Assembly: GCF_964340395.1 (NCBI RefSeq)
Contig: NC_135566.1
Coordinates: forward strand, 3,116,501-3,180,500
Reading direction: 5' to 3'
Origin: Glandiceps talaboti
Lineage: Eukaryota; Hemichordata; Enteropneusta; Spengelidae
DNA: 64,000 nt
Position 1 is the first letter of the stretch. Each line of letters opens with the position of its first letter. The notes beneath the pieces were generated by a model that worked only from the letters and a program-made list of their open reading frames with translations, searched no databases and was not told where the DNA came from. A program made the translations under genes and the position numbers. Of this stretch, positions 34,991 through 61,419 are shown one piece after another.

Positions 34991-35789
34991 TATCAGATTA
35001 TCAAAATAAAAAGAATAAGTCAAAGTTTTTGGATTTGAAAGAAATTCTTGCCATTTCTGTCAGTGGCTAACTTTTCCATCGCAATATTGTGCCTTCCTTT
35101 GATCACACCTAAGCGGTGATACAGTACGCTTCATATTCAATGAAAAGGTGACGATTTGAGCAGTTTATTAGCTTTCCATTTAGGATTATTTGTATCTGGA
35201 ATTTGGTGCTCTTACAGACATAATTTTTTGATGTCTAAAACTACGCAATTTCTAATAACACTTTCCTTTGATATGAATTTCTTTTAAATCTCCTTTACAT
35301 TGATGTTACCCCATTTATGTCCATTCATTTATTAATGAGATGTTATCAGTATCCCAATGTACAAAAATAAAGTTGAATCGAACTGATCACCAAATGTCTT
35401 CAACCTGAACGAATGAAATCCGGTGTGTGTGTGTGCGCGCCTGTCTGTCTGTGTTTTAGTGGACCTGGTATACTGAGAAAAGATACATAATACAATTTCT
35501 GTTTCATGTACGTGTATGTGTTTACTTTATTCATTTATAGTGATAGTTTCATTTTCAAATAATTTTTTACTACATTCAAATAAAATACTACTTTTTTCTA
35601 TTGAGAAACTTTCTTAAATACAATGTACAATCAGTTTTGGCATAGGACATGTTGTTATTGGCAATAAAAATTAAAGAAACTAACATTTCCCACCTCTTTC
35701 GTAATAAGGCAACTTCAAAAAAATTGGTACCTATAGGTAGGTCGGAATTTTATTTCATTTTAAATATATCAAAAATGAAACTACTTTGA

Positions 35790-36245
35790 CCACAAAGATA
35801 CAAATAAGATACTCACAACCTCAGTTCAGTTGTGCTAAGATACTCACAACCTCAGGTCAGTTGTGCTAAGATATTCACAACCTCAGTTCAGTTGTGCTAA
35901 GATATTCACAACCCCAGTTCAGTTGTGCTAAGATACTCACAACCTCAGTTCAGTTGTGCTAAGATACTCACAACCTCAGTTCAGTTGTGCTAAGATACTC
36001 ACAACCTCAGTTCAGTTGTGCTAAGATACTCACAACCTCAGTTCAGTTGTGCTAAGATATTCACAACCTCAGTTCAGTTGTGCTAAGATATTCACAACCT
36101 CAGTTCAGTTGTGCTAAGATATTCACAACCTCAGTTCAGTTGTGCTAAGATATTCACAACCTCAGTTCAGTTCAGTAAGATATTCACAACCTCAGTTCAG
36201 TTGTGCTAAGATACTCACAACCTCAGTTCAGTTCAGTTGTGCTAA
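35790..36245. repeat. 31-bp minisatellite, about 14 copies
   Basis: Unit AGATAYTCACAACCTCAGTT plus CAGTTGTGCTA. Changes are limited to TACTC/TATTC and two shortened units near the end. A stray partial unit (CAGTTCAGTTGTGCTAAAAT) is at 48826-48845. Confidence 0.95.
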
Positions 36246-37940
36246 AAACTTTTTCTCCATCTCCAAAGATTTACCAAAACTTAAACTTCTTTCTGTACGT
36301 AAAATATATATGACATACAATATAAAACAATAAAAGTTCACAGAGTTCATTCATTTTATAAACATGTATCCTAAAAGGAGATAATTTAAATTTTGATGTT
36401 GCTATAGCGATCAGTATAAAACTACTGACAACAACTTGTAATTTGATATCATTCCGCAATATTTTTCTTTGTTTTGCCTAAGAAAATATGACTGACCTAA
36501 AAGGTTTTGTAACTACAAGCCTAATGACTTGGAGTGACAAAACCCCTTAGGTTACAAGTATTTTTCAGTTGAATTTAGTAAAATATTGGAGGTATGTAAC
36601 AGTACAAATGGGTATGGCACGAACATGATTATATACCTCACCAAGCATAAATTCATGAAAGATCTGGCTATTGGCTTTTGGCCACACAACAGATATGCCT
36701 ATAGACAGTTACAACAATGGACAAATGTAATTATATCAAAGGGTACTACATGTATAATGTACATAGTTTCTCTATAAAATTAGACTGATTTGACTGATTT
36801 GAAGATACATAAACATGATTCAGGTTCATTACTTTATCAAAGTCTGTCTTTTTTGGTGAAACACCTGTCTGAAGTGTGATTATATAACATTAATATCTAA
36901 TTATCAAATTTTACAATTGATGGTTCTCTTATAACCAGAATCTAATGTTACTTACACAACTTATCACAGTAGTACATAAACACTAACTTCCTATGAAATT
37001 ATATAAGCTAGTTGTATCGCCCACTAAAATAGTCTGAGAACATTCACTACATGTATCTCAAGGCACAACAGTCCGCTCTTCTTCACGAGGATAGGTTGGC
37101 CACTATTCTCCTAAAATATCTTTAAGAGGCTAAACTATCACCTCCCTCATAAATATACATAATTGACAATTACATTTAACTTATTTGCATACTTAATATA
37201 GGACAGATTTCTACCATTAGCAATTGATCATATGGCACTCATACCAAAGAATAGACTGAAATAGCTTGTGTCACATGTACATGTAAAGTCGCTATATCAT
37301 AGAGGTTTATGCAAGTAAGGATATCGGCTCCGTCAGGCTGAATGTTGAGTTATGAAATAACAAACATTTAACTCAACTTTCACCCTGGCTGCCTCACTCA
37401 TGTAGAACTCGGTGATATTATTGCAACTGTTGCCTGGGTCAAACAAGAATTTAGTGAAGACACAGATTCATTCACTTTATTTGTAACACTGTTTTCGTGT
37501 CAATATCAGGTTGTAAACAAATTAACATATATATTACAGTATCTCACCTTTGTGCCTTGTTTGAATGAATCAATTTGTGTCAAGTATTGTACACATCCTG
37601 ACAGGTATTGAGGTAGGCCTTGTTTGATGACTATTAATTAATATTATTATGTAATATCTCCCTTTCTTAACAACTCCCAATTTATGGTTTACAACTAACC
37701 ACTTTGCATTTATGCAAAAATGAAAATTTTAAGAATACATTTCATCAAAACAAAATTCTAACCTTACCTAGCTGTAAATTATGGTACCCTGAATCAGATC
37801 ATGATTTTAGCTTATACACATATTATACACCTGAAATACTTTTCAACTTGAAGGTCATAAACAAGTTGATTTTTCTCTGACCCAGTCTATAATTGATGTA
37901 CATAAGTGTTATGTTTTATATTTTATGCAGTAAATATTTG

Positions 37941-39771
37941 TCATCTATAAAGAAACAAAATGTCTTCATCTGTACCATAACTCTTCCTGGCTTTGTCAAA
38001 ATCTTTCACGGAACAACAGCACAGATCTGAAATAAAAATGTCATAAGTGTCATTGATTTTATCAATTTTAATATTCGTGGTGTTGAACAGGTTCACCACT
38101 GAATTGAATACATTAGATTCCAGTTATCAGAAAGACAAAAGATTTTATAGTTTGGTCACTTGGAGTGCTGTTCAGAAACTGCTTTTGGAATACAAGTGAG
38201 GGTCATGATAGTTATATAGCCTCCTTGAAAAGTCATCACGTCAAGTATTTCATGACAAAGGTTGGTTGCATTTTCAACGAGTCAACACATTCTGTAACTT
38301 TGTTTTAGATCATTTTCATGAGTTGCTCTCCTTTAGCCCTCCCTTTTTCTCATGCAGATTGCCTCTCATAATCAATTCCAAAACCATATGCACATTATAA
38401 TTATAAATTTATGTCATTTGCTGTTTTGGAAAAAATCAACATAACCCCATAGTCTAAGCATTGGTACTCAGCATATTTGAACTTGTGTTTGCAGTGTTTT
38501 CTGCTGTTATATAATTCCCATATTTATGACCAGATTCATTTGATTTGTGAAGTTACTTTACCTGAGTAACAGGAAGGATTTTTATATAAAAATGTACCCT
38601 GCTTCTTGTCATAGCCACATAGAACAATGAAATGACCTGAAAGAGATGAAAAAATATGGATTATGGAATTGCAAAAATCTACTGCATGAAAATAAACAGG
38701 TGTCAAGATCAACAGTCCAGGTGAGTTAGTAACAGACTACTGCAACTCCTGGTAACTGATGTCATAAACTTAGAAGAACACTAACATGGTAAGCGAGAAC
38801 AGTATTTCAAAAACTGACTGAGTAATTCTAGCGGCTGAAGGTACATGTGGTAAGGAACATCGCTCAATAGCATATTATACACTATGTACATGCACTGCTA
38901 AAAATATGGTTTATAAGACATTCTGCTAGTTTCTTTCAGTTGTTCAGGTATGGTATGATATATGGAACTCATCTATCCATCATTCATGAATGCATGCTGG
39001 AAAGTGATATGAAATGATCAAGTACAAATTACCTGCATAAGGGGTACTTTTACAGCAACTGAATAAAAAAAGCTCTTGCCACTTGCTACCCTGTAACACA
39101 TAAGATTGATTTTTTTTAATACAGGTAATGTGAAGAAGTTGAAAATTAAAATACTACCACAAATTCTTTTGTTGTATATATTATACCTCTGGTAATGACA
39201 ATAGGAAGCTAGTTGGTTGGGTATTCCTACTGTAGTACATTTCTAAGTTGGCCATCTTGTTTTTGGTTTATAGATTATTAAAAAATACTGGTACAATCTT
39301 TTGTTCATATAGGAAAAGTCATGGAAGATCAGCAATTCTTAGACAATAGATTTTATAATTACATAAACCTGAATGATTTGTCATTGTTTGTGTTCTAAAC
39401 TTCTGTCACTTACAAGCAACAGAAGTGCAAACAATGACAAATTATAGTCTAGTACTGATTCTGAGAGATACTACCAAGAGATGTCTTGCTCAAGCTATTT
39501 TGGGGGAGAAAAGCTGATAGCTATAATGTTGCTGTGGAATTGCAGAGAGCTTTGGGCTCCATGAGAGTAATTGTCCCTGATATTTCAAGTCATTACTCCA
39601 GGAGTTCCCCAAAATTCACACTCATCTTGTGAGTGAGACACAGCTGAGAGATAAAGATACTCATCCTGGGTTTGGGTTGGTCACAGAAAATGCCCTGTTT
39701 CCAGTGGGATTTGAACCCATGACATACCAACTGCTAATATTAAGCTTTAACCACAGGGAGTCAGTTGAATA

Positions 39772-39848
<77 letters not shown>

Positions 39849-41168
39849 TATCCCAATACGAAGTCTACACACTGACCTGTTTATTACTGCTATCCAGTTC
39901 TTCTTCAGGACATAATCTACACTTCAATAACTCTGAATTTGTTAGAACAATTGCTATCTGCTTTTGATTCAGATGTCTTTGGATTTCATGTATACTGACT
40001 GATCTGTAGGAATAAATCAAATACTAGTGAATGGCTATCTCCAGCATTCTTTACTATCGGAGTTCTCTCAAGAGATTGATGGACACCCTCTAGATTCAGG
40101 AAACCCTTCCTTACCCAAGAGACCTCTAAAACAATTGTGATAGTTACCAAACATAACCCTTACCCCTGTAAAGACATCAATGAATATTGTAATAACAAGG
40201 TTACCTTTTCTTAGTATTAATTCCGAGGTGTTCTGCATTCTTAAATAAAGCATTCACTCTTTTTTCATCTTCATTGAATGTCTCCTCATAAAAATCCTGG
40301 TGACAAAAAAAATATCAAACCAAATTTTTATAAAGACATGATTTATGATAGTTTCTTTCACATCAGATTCTACTAGGAATACTTTACACAACAAACAACT
40401 TAAAATGTACCACTACACATCAACCCCCTTCATCCATTCCTTTTTTCCTGAAGCCACGACATTATGGAACAGCTTACCACAAAGTACTGTTGACATTCAA
40501 TCTTGTGAGACATTCAAAATCCACATAAGAAACCAGCACCCCACAAGGTCCATCTAAACACCCACCACCACTCTCGTCAGTACCTTCCAGCTATAGTCCC
40601 TGGTGGACCAATTTTGGAAGTGAAGACTACAGGGTACAAGGTAAGGTACTGATGCGATCATTTTCATTTAAACAATATTCCATCTAGAAATCAATCTCAG
40701 GACATCTACATGTTTACAAAGACATTCCTGACTTCAAGCCTAGTTGGGTGATATTTTATACCTGTAGAATGTATAACTATAAATGACTGTTTTCTCAGGA
40801 ATTAGAAGACCCTAGTCTGTAAGGTATGCCAAGATGGGGTGTCCTCATACATCGAGGAGGCCGGTGACTCTGAGGGCAGAGTGACACAACATATCTCACA
40901 GTCTAAGAAGATCTCGACTCATAATTCTCCCATAATACCCTTTCACTTACCTCTTTTTTGTAACTGTTGTCCACTCCCAGAGTTTGTGTACACAGTAAAT
41001 GTCTTATTCCATGCTTGGTCATAATGTGAGCTATGTCAATAGTCCAAACACTGTAACAAATATGAATAGAATGGTATCATTTAGAAGACATCAACTATCC
41101 ACTGTCAGACATTTGAGTCATTTACACACACACACGCATGCACACACGCCACGCACACATGCATGCAT

Positions 41169-41199
<31 letters not shown>

Positions 41200-41404
41200 C
41201 ACACGCGCGCACGTGCGCGCATCACTTACTGCATCTGATTTTATGTGACTATTTTATTACCAGTGATACATTCTGAATGGATTGTGTCGTATAAGGTAAG
41301 AGGAATATAAGATGAACAGATACATGTATACATTAAATGTACATTGGTAACACAAAAACACGGGTCTCCAAACACATAGACATAACAAAACAGAGTGACA
41401 CATG

Positions 41405-41436
<32 letters not shown>

Positions 41437-41478
41437 ATTAAATACACGTAGAAGTGTACACATGTGTGTATGCATGTG

Positions 41479-41535
<57 letters not shown>

Positions 41536-43006
41536 GAAAGATGAACATCTAGTATGTTTGGTGATTTGTAATTCTATTGTCAATGTTTCTTTGATAGTCA
41601 TTTCAAATGCTACATGTAACCATCATCAAATTATACTACCACATCATGTATATTTATGTACACAACACTAAAAGTGTACCACATGAACACATAACATAAA
41701 ATATCTACCTACCTTTCTCCAAAATTGAGTTCACCACAAATTGCATTAAAATGGTCTGCTGAAAATGAATCTCCAAGCTGAAACCTGTGGTTAGAGAGAA
41801 AAGTATTCAGTTTATAAGCTTATAAATATAATGCTTACATGATCATTTACAGATTTACTAAGTTCAAATATTCATAACTTTCTTTCATCATAACAATGCC
41901 TATCTTGATAACAAATAATATGACAGAACCCCAGTCATGACGCTTAAGTGCAAGTGTAGCAAATCATATATGCTGTGTGCTAATCACTTGATATCAAGTA
42001 GCTTTATGGCCTTATCACAGAAAATGTTACCTTGAAGATAAAAAATTCAACATTCTGGTGAAACAAAAATATTTCAAATATGACAACATACAAACTGCAG
42101 TGGTGATGCAAGCTGTTAATACTATGAATACCTAGGTTAGATTGCCACATCTTTAGTTTTAGGTAACATAGATGGAATAATACCATTCTTAATAGATAGA
42201 TTGCACAATTTACCTGAGTACCATTTGGGCACTTGCTAGTCCACAGTCCCAGTGTGTTTGTTGTATGATATGAGGTACTGGTATGCATACTGAGTCTGTA
42301 AGTTCTGGATAAAATATATGACAGCAAATAATTCAAGTTTGATTTGTTTTCTGATGTCATTTCAATCAGCACCTCACAAAGACTAATACATATTTCATTA
42401 TTTGTAATATTTATCAGTGGTATCAACACCATCTAAGGCTTCTTGATCTATTTGTGCAAAGAGACAACAAGATGCTACCACAATCAGAAAGTGAATTTGG
42501 TTGATGGAGCATTGACTCTTTCACCTCCTGTCTCCAACTGAGATTGTTTTAAACCTGAGACAGTGGAGGGGGACGTAACTCCTCTGTAAATACTTGTCAC
42601 TTTTAATACAAGTCACGAGTATAGGCATTTCTCTGATATGCTTTATGTCATATTTGCAATTACGGGAAAAATCCCATTCACATGGTTTTTTTTATCATAC
42701 TTTTGGAAGGGGTGTTTGAAAAATGAACCAATTCCCATTTGCACTGTGTATAGCCTATTCACTGTATTTGCACTAAATGTACCAAGATACGCGAGATATT
42801 AAAACTTTACATCCCACAACTTGACAATGCGGTTATGCATTTTACTTTTTTACTGTATTAAAGTGTAATTTAACAACAATACTAGGGAGTGGTTTTGGTA
42901 ATCTGTCTTTGACTCTCATTTGTGGATTTGTGAAAATGATATTACTTTTTTCATACATCAAAGAGCGCCATCAACGGCTGAAAATTATTGAAAACTTACC
43001 TGACAT
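37941..43006 (-). CDS. GUCD1: GUCD1 (C22orf13 family, C39-peptidase-like fold), 9 coding exons
   Basis: Exons: 43006-43000, 42295-42214, 41784-41713, 41050-40951, 40296-40205, 40003-39877, 39090-39033, 38636-38562 and 38026-37941. They join to 232 aa (human about 239). The first coding exon is just ATGTCAG. Diagnostic blocks: HIIQQTHWDCGLASAQMVL (Cys20), VWTIDIAHIMTKHGIRH, CTQTLGVDNSY, GHFIVLCGYD (His181) and SYGTDEDILFLY at the end. The family is annotated as guanylyl-cyclase domain containing, but the DCG and GHF blocks resemble C39-type papain-fold peptidases; an activity is not established. The 58-nt exon 7 is easy to miss: without it the reading frame fails. SNRPD3 starts 527 bp away in the opposite direction. 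Confidence 0.93.
39374..39446. repeat. Hairpin in GUCD1 intron 6
   Basis: ATTTGTCATTGTTTG ... ACTTCTGT / ACAGAAGT ... CAAACAATGACAAAT form a long stem with a short loop. It may be a small foldback element. Confidence 0.6.
39600..39765 (-). mobile_element. tRNA-derived SINE-like segment
   Basis: On the minus strand, GTGGTTAAAGC (plus 39744-39754) and GGTTCAAATCC (plus 39707-39717) have the order and spacing of tRNA-type A and B boxes. The downstream part ends without a clear tail. The head adjoins the ATTG microsatellite. No cloverleaf good enough for a tRNA gene was found. Confidence 0.4.
39771..39845. repeat. (ATTG)n microsatellite
   Basis: About 18 perfect units in GUCD1 intron 6, 32 bp from exon 6. 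Confidence 0.97.
40345..40670 (+). mobile_element. LINE 3' fragment (RT C-terminus), antisense in GUCD1 intron
   Basis: The frame includes FFPEATTLWNSLPQS and CETFKIHIR, the usual end of non-LTR reverse-transcriptase ORFs (WNSLP...F...L). The region after the stop (GTCCCTGGTGGACCAATTTT) is probably the 3' UTR. It is truncated at the 5' side. Confidence 0.65.
41123..41222. repeat. Alternating purine-pyrimidine tract
   Basis: CACACA, CATGCATG, (GCAC)n and GCGCGCACGTGCGCGC in sequence; strong Z-DNA-forming composition. In GUCD1 intron 3. Confidence 0.9.
41408..41533. repeat. (CA)n and (GT)n microsatellites
   Basis: A (CA)10-like run and, about 50 bp on, a (GT)25-like run in the opposite sense, so the transcript could fold on itself. 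In GUCD1 intron 3. Confidence 0.9.
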
Positions 43007-43533
43007 AATTATTACATGTAATCGTGTATTTGGGTCGACTGGATAGGCAAGAAGCCTAGGACATTGGAAAACGATCCTTCAAGTCTTCTTAGCCGTAAAA
43101 CTAATAATTTCATCATAGACATGTATTCGGAATGGCAGCGAACTTTACTCTGTATTACAGTAATTAAAATCAGTAATGTTGCATGTTTCGGACGCGTTTT
43201 GAAGTAAACAGAAGCCACAAAATGAATTTTGTTGTCACTGTTGTTTTTCTACCATACCCTTTCGACAGATATCGGTATCTAAGAATAGAATTTCTCACAA
43301 ACAATATTGGATATCGGATCGTCCTCAGCTAGCTCGCTGGGGTCGCCATGATTTCCGAGGTCAAAGGTTGCAGAGTAAAGCGTCAACAAACAAACGGACA
43401 ACGTAAGAAGCGCGTTGTTTACAGTCATCTTGTTCCTGCGTCCTCACAACAAAATCGAAAATCCTGAAACATCCAGCTCATTGTAATTGAATTATTAGCG
43501 TTTTCAATCAGAAAACCCAGTTGAATATCCAAG
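43007..43533. promoter_or_regulatory. Divergent promoter region GUCD1/SNRPD3
   Basis: 527 bp between the two start codons, more CpG-rich than the flanks, especially 43300-43440. It must hold both 5' UTRs. No TATA box was seen. Confidence 0.55.
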
Positions 43534-44479
43534 ATGTCGATTGGTGTGCCGATTAAGGTGTTGCATGAAGCAGAAGGTCATATTATAACATGTGAAACAA
43601 ACACAGGTGAAGTGTACCGAGGGAAGCTCATTGAGGCAGAGGACAATATGAACTGTCAGATGGCAAACATTACAGTAACCCACAGAGATGGCAGAATAGC
43701 ACAGTTAGAACACGTTTATATCAGAGGAAGCAAAATTAGATTCTTGATATTGCCAGACATGCTTAAAAATGCACCTATGTTTAAGAAAGCAGGAACAAAA
43801 GGAACAGCTGGTCGTGGAAAATCTGCACTTCTCAAAGCACAGGGTAAGTATATTTTCAGACAGTTCATGGTATTCTTCCTGGTCGAAATAACAAAGATTA
43901 TGTGAACTTAATCTGCTGAAATATAACATTAACCCAAGACATAGTTTAAGATTCCCTATTCATAATTTCATGTGCATCAGTACCTATATAACAAAACATG
44001 TGTATTGGTAATTATCATGGATCTATTATTAAGATCAACAATAAATCCATGGTATACTATTCATGTGAATGAATTTAGACAGGGAGTTTATAAACTGTAG
44101 TCAAAGTCATCACACACACACTTCACTTGTTCCAGTTAAACCAAATTAGGATATACAAGAATTTATATTATATTTTTTTCTCTTGAGGGCAAGAATAGTT
44201 TCAAGTGATAATTTAGTTTTAAATCAGGACTACACTGAAGATCAATGAACTCCCAGAATAATATAATAGAAACTGCAGTCTGAAAGGCATGTCATTATGG
44301 ACACTGACTTGCATGACACATTTACAACTTTTCAGGGTAAATTATACCTAATTTTTGAAAATGAAAGATTTCTTTGAAACTAGCATTTTGTAACCTCTAC
44401 TGATTGTTATATTCCAGCTGCTGCAAGAGGAAGGGGACAAGGACGAGGCAGAGGAAATATTTTCCAGAGAAGAAAATAA
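43534..44479 (+). CDS. SNRPD3: Small nuclear ribonucleoprotein Sm D3, 2 coding exons
   Basis: Exons 43534-43843 and 44418-44479 give 123 aa. The Sm1 motif ([20 protein letters not shown], about 16-35) and Sm2 ([16 protein letters not shown], about 65-80) are nearly identical to human SmD3. The C-terminal tail is [11 protein letters not shown] then an RG-rich stretch ([10 protein letters not shown]), the site of symmetric arginine dimethylation by PRMT5 that SMN reads. SmD3 pairs with SmB in the heptameric ring on U1, U2, U4 and U5 snRNAs. The ORF through the intron (to 43905) is a read-through artefact; the donor GTAAGT at 43844 is strong. Identity is certain. Confidence 0.98.
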
Positions 44480-44853
44480 GAAAACACATGTGGTTTGGAA
44501 GCTATTAAAGAAGATTGGACTTGTGAAAAATTTAAGTCAAGCACTATGACACATTTGTATTGTCAAAGAACAGTTGTGACTGCCAAGAAGACTTAAAAAC
44601 TACCAGACTTGATGATTTTAATATATCTGGACCAGTTCTTATTATATTCATTGGTTATTGTCTTGTAAGGAACACTTGAGTCAGCAGTTTATTTCTCACT
44701 TGTAAACTGATGACCATCATATTTCGTAGATTTCATTGTAATTGTTTTAGCTGTAGTGAATGGGTGTTAGTATTTAGTGTACAACTTTCACATATCCTTG
44801 TTTCAGTGAACACTCTCCTTAGATTTATACCATGTACTTTTGAGATCCTTTGT

Positions 44854-44900
44854 AATAAAAAAAGCCAAGAAGAGACAGTAACGTGTGTGTGTGTGTGTGA
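44854..44900 (+). terminator. SNRPD3 poly(A) signal with GU-rich downstream element
   Basis: AATAAA at 44854-44859, followed about 25 nt later by ACGTGTGTGTGTGTGTGTGTG. Spacing and composition fit a CPSF/CstF cleavage site. Confidence 0.8.
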
Positions 44901-45689
44901 TTTTGTTATAGTGACGTCCAGAATGTCCTTGCCTGTGGTTTCTTTCTATAGTGTCTATTGGGAACGAGAAAAGCCCAAGAACACAGACCCTACACTTTGT
45001 GTAAGATCTGTGGCCAGGGTTTAAGGTTTTCTTTTCCAGGGAAGGATGATAGGACGCTCTTGGCAATGTTTTTGAGTGTTAACTCTAGGGTATTACAAAT
45101 TCACATGGTTCATTAGTGGAAGTGTCCTGTAACCTAATTTCACTTTGATCAGCTCCCACATTGGTTACCATAGTTTGTGAGCACAAGTTTGTTTTGCCTT
45201 GTATGTGTGATGTTTTGTTACTGACAACTCAGACCACAATAGAGTATAGTGGTCTGAGCTGACAACCAATGCAAGATGGCACCTTTGTGTTGGATAAAGA
45301 GAAATCAGCCAAGAAAGCTGTGAATTTCAGTTTTGGTTGATTGTTGCTTGAAGTGTGAAATGGTTGGCTTTATTTCTTTGATATCTTTGGTGCATTGTAG
45401 TCTGCCATTCTTCTCTATTCTAATTCAGTACAATTAGTTCTACCATGGTAGTGGGTTATACTTCCATGGTTCTACACAAATTGATAGGTGCTATGAATTG
45501 ATGGAAATTACAAGAAATAATATGAATGATATTCCAAAGACATTTTAGTTACTGATGTCAAATACAGCAACATTTGCAGATAGAGAATCTATCAAATAGT
45601 TCTCTTCGTCTTACTCTCTCACATTTAAAACTGTTACACAACAGAAATAACTGATAAACTTTCAAAGTTGCACACTGTTAAAGGGAACG

Positions 45690-46080
45690 CCACTCCAGAA
45701 AGGGTACATGTATTGTCATAAACTTTGGTTTCTATAGTCATTTCATGATTTCACATCACATAAATTTTGCATGACTGCCAAAAAACATCAAATTGAAAAC
45801 TCTTCACTGCTATTATTCTAGCAGTGGTATACTTTTGCTTCATGGGTCTTAGCAGATGTAGGTATGTATTAGATGAATAATAAATATTCATCACTTCTAA
45901 CAAATGTTTGTAACATTCAGATACAGTCATGAATATGCACTGTTACATCTGTTAAGACCCATAAGGTGACTGCGCTGTAGAACAACATAGAGAATAAGAG
46001 AATCAATCTGAATGTTTCTTGGCAATTGAGCGAAAATTACATGATTTGAAATCATGAAATGCCGCTCCAGAACTATAAGT
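45690..46080. mobile_element. Foldback element with arms of about 130 bp
   Basis: The left arm (ATTTCATGATTTCACATCAC ... TGGGTCTTAGCAGATGTA) is the imperfect inverse of the right (TACATCTGTTAAGACCCATA ... TGATTTGAAATCATGAAAT). The middle is AT-rich (ATGAATAATAAATATTCAT). Confidence 0.6.
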
Positions 46081-46620
46081 TTGAGAAATAACTTGATTTC
46101 CAGCAATGGTGGGCCCCTGTAAATGAAATTACAGACAACACATGTGATCTGAAGTAAACTGCACACAATCATTTAATAATAATAATAATAATAATAAGTA
46201 CACAAAATAATATAATTTGAAACACTCAAGAAAAATATATAAACAAATACTGTGTACTGATATGCTTGGAGGGAACTCAACATTATTTCAGTTCTTGTAT
46301 TAAACCCCTTCTCTATCAACATTAAAAAATGTTAGCATTACAGTTGAAATTTAACATTCCCAGAAAATAAGTCCACATTTGAAATAATCTTTGACAAATT
46401 AAAACAAGATATACACAAACTGAAGGTACTTTACATCAATCAAAAAATAGACAAATTCAAATATATTTGCACTCAGTATGACCAAAAATAAAACAAGTGA
46501 ACAAATATGAACAGTATATGTAAACTCTGTATAAGTAGTAGTGCAGCTTCTGTAAGTAAATGAAGCAGAGTTGCTGATAGCAGTGGCACCAATTTGATGT
46601 CGTTGTCATTGTTTGTTGTA

Positions 46621-61419
<14,799 letters not shown>

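Larger units (their letters stand above)
29257..37940. other. Gene-poor, repeat-rich block
   Basis: 8.7 kb between the convergent ends of the J-domain gene and GUCD1. It holds the J-domain gene's 3' UTR (AATAAA at 30445-30450 is possible), four tandem arrays listed separately and TG-rich stretches (32400-32640, 35420-35450). No exon could be supported. The segment 36250-37940 is plain AT-rich DNA, part of it probably the GUCD1 3' UTR. Confidence 0.5.
44480..46620. other. Intergenic, SNRPD3 to SANBR
   Basis: Convergent gene ends: the SNRPD3 3' UTR to about 44880, then a foldback element (45690-46080), an (AAT)n run at 46174-46196 and the SANBR 3' UTR. Minus-strand ATTAAA at plus 46172-46177 is a possible SANBR poly(A) signal. 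A paired motif TCAGACCACA / TAGTGGTCTGA lies at 45229-45258. Confidence 0.45.

Noticed and set aside
39700-39760. tRNA gene on the minus strand
   Set aside because: A and B boxes are suggestive but acceptor and anticodon stems do not form; read as a SINE head.
43330-43349. Minus-strand ATGGCGACCCCAGCG as the GUCD1 start
   Set aside because: It stops after five codons (TAG) and cannot be joined in frame to exon 2, unlike the ATGTCAG at 43006-43000.
43844-43905. SNRPD3 ORF reading on past the RG-tail junction
   Set aside because: A strong GTAAGT at 43844 and an in-phase second exon encoding the RG tail show this is intron.
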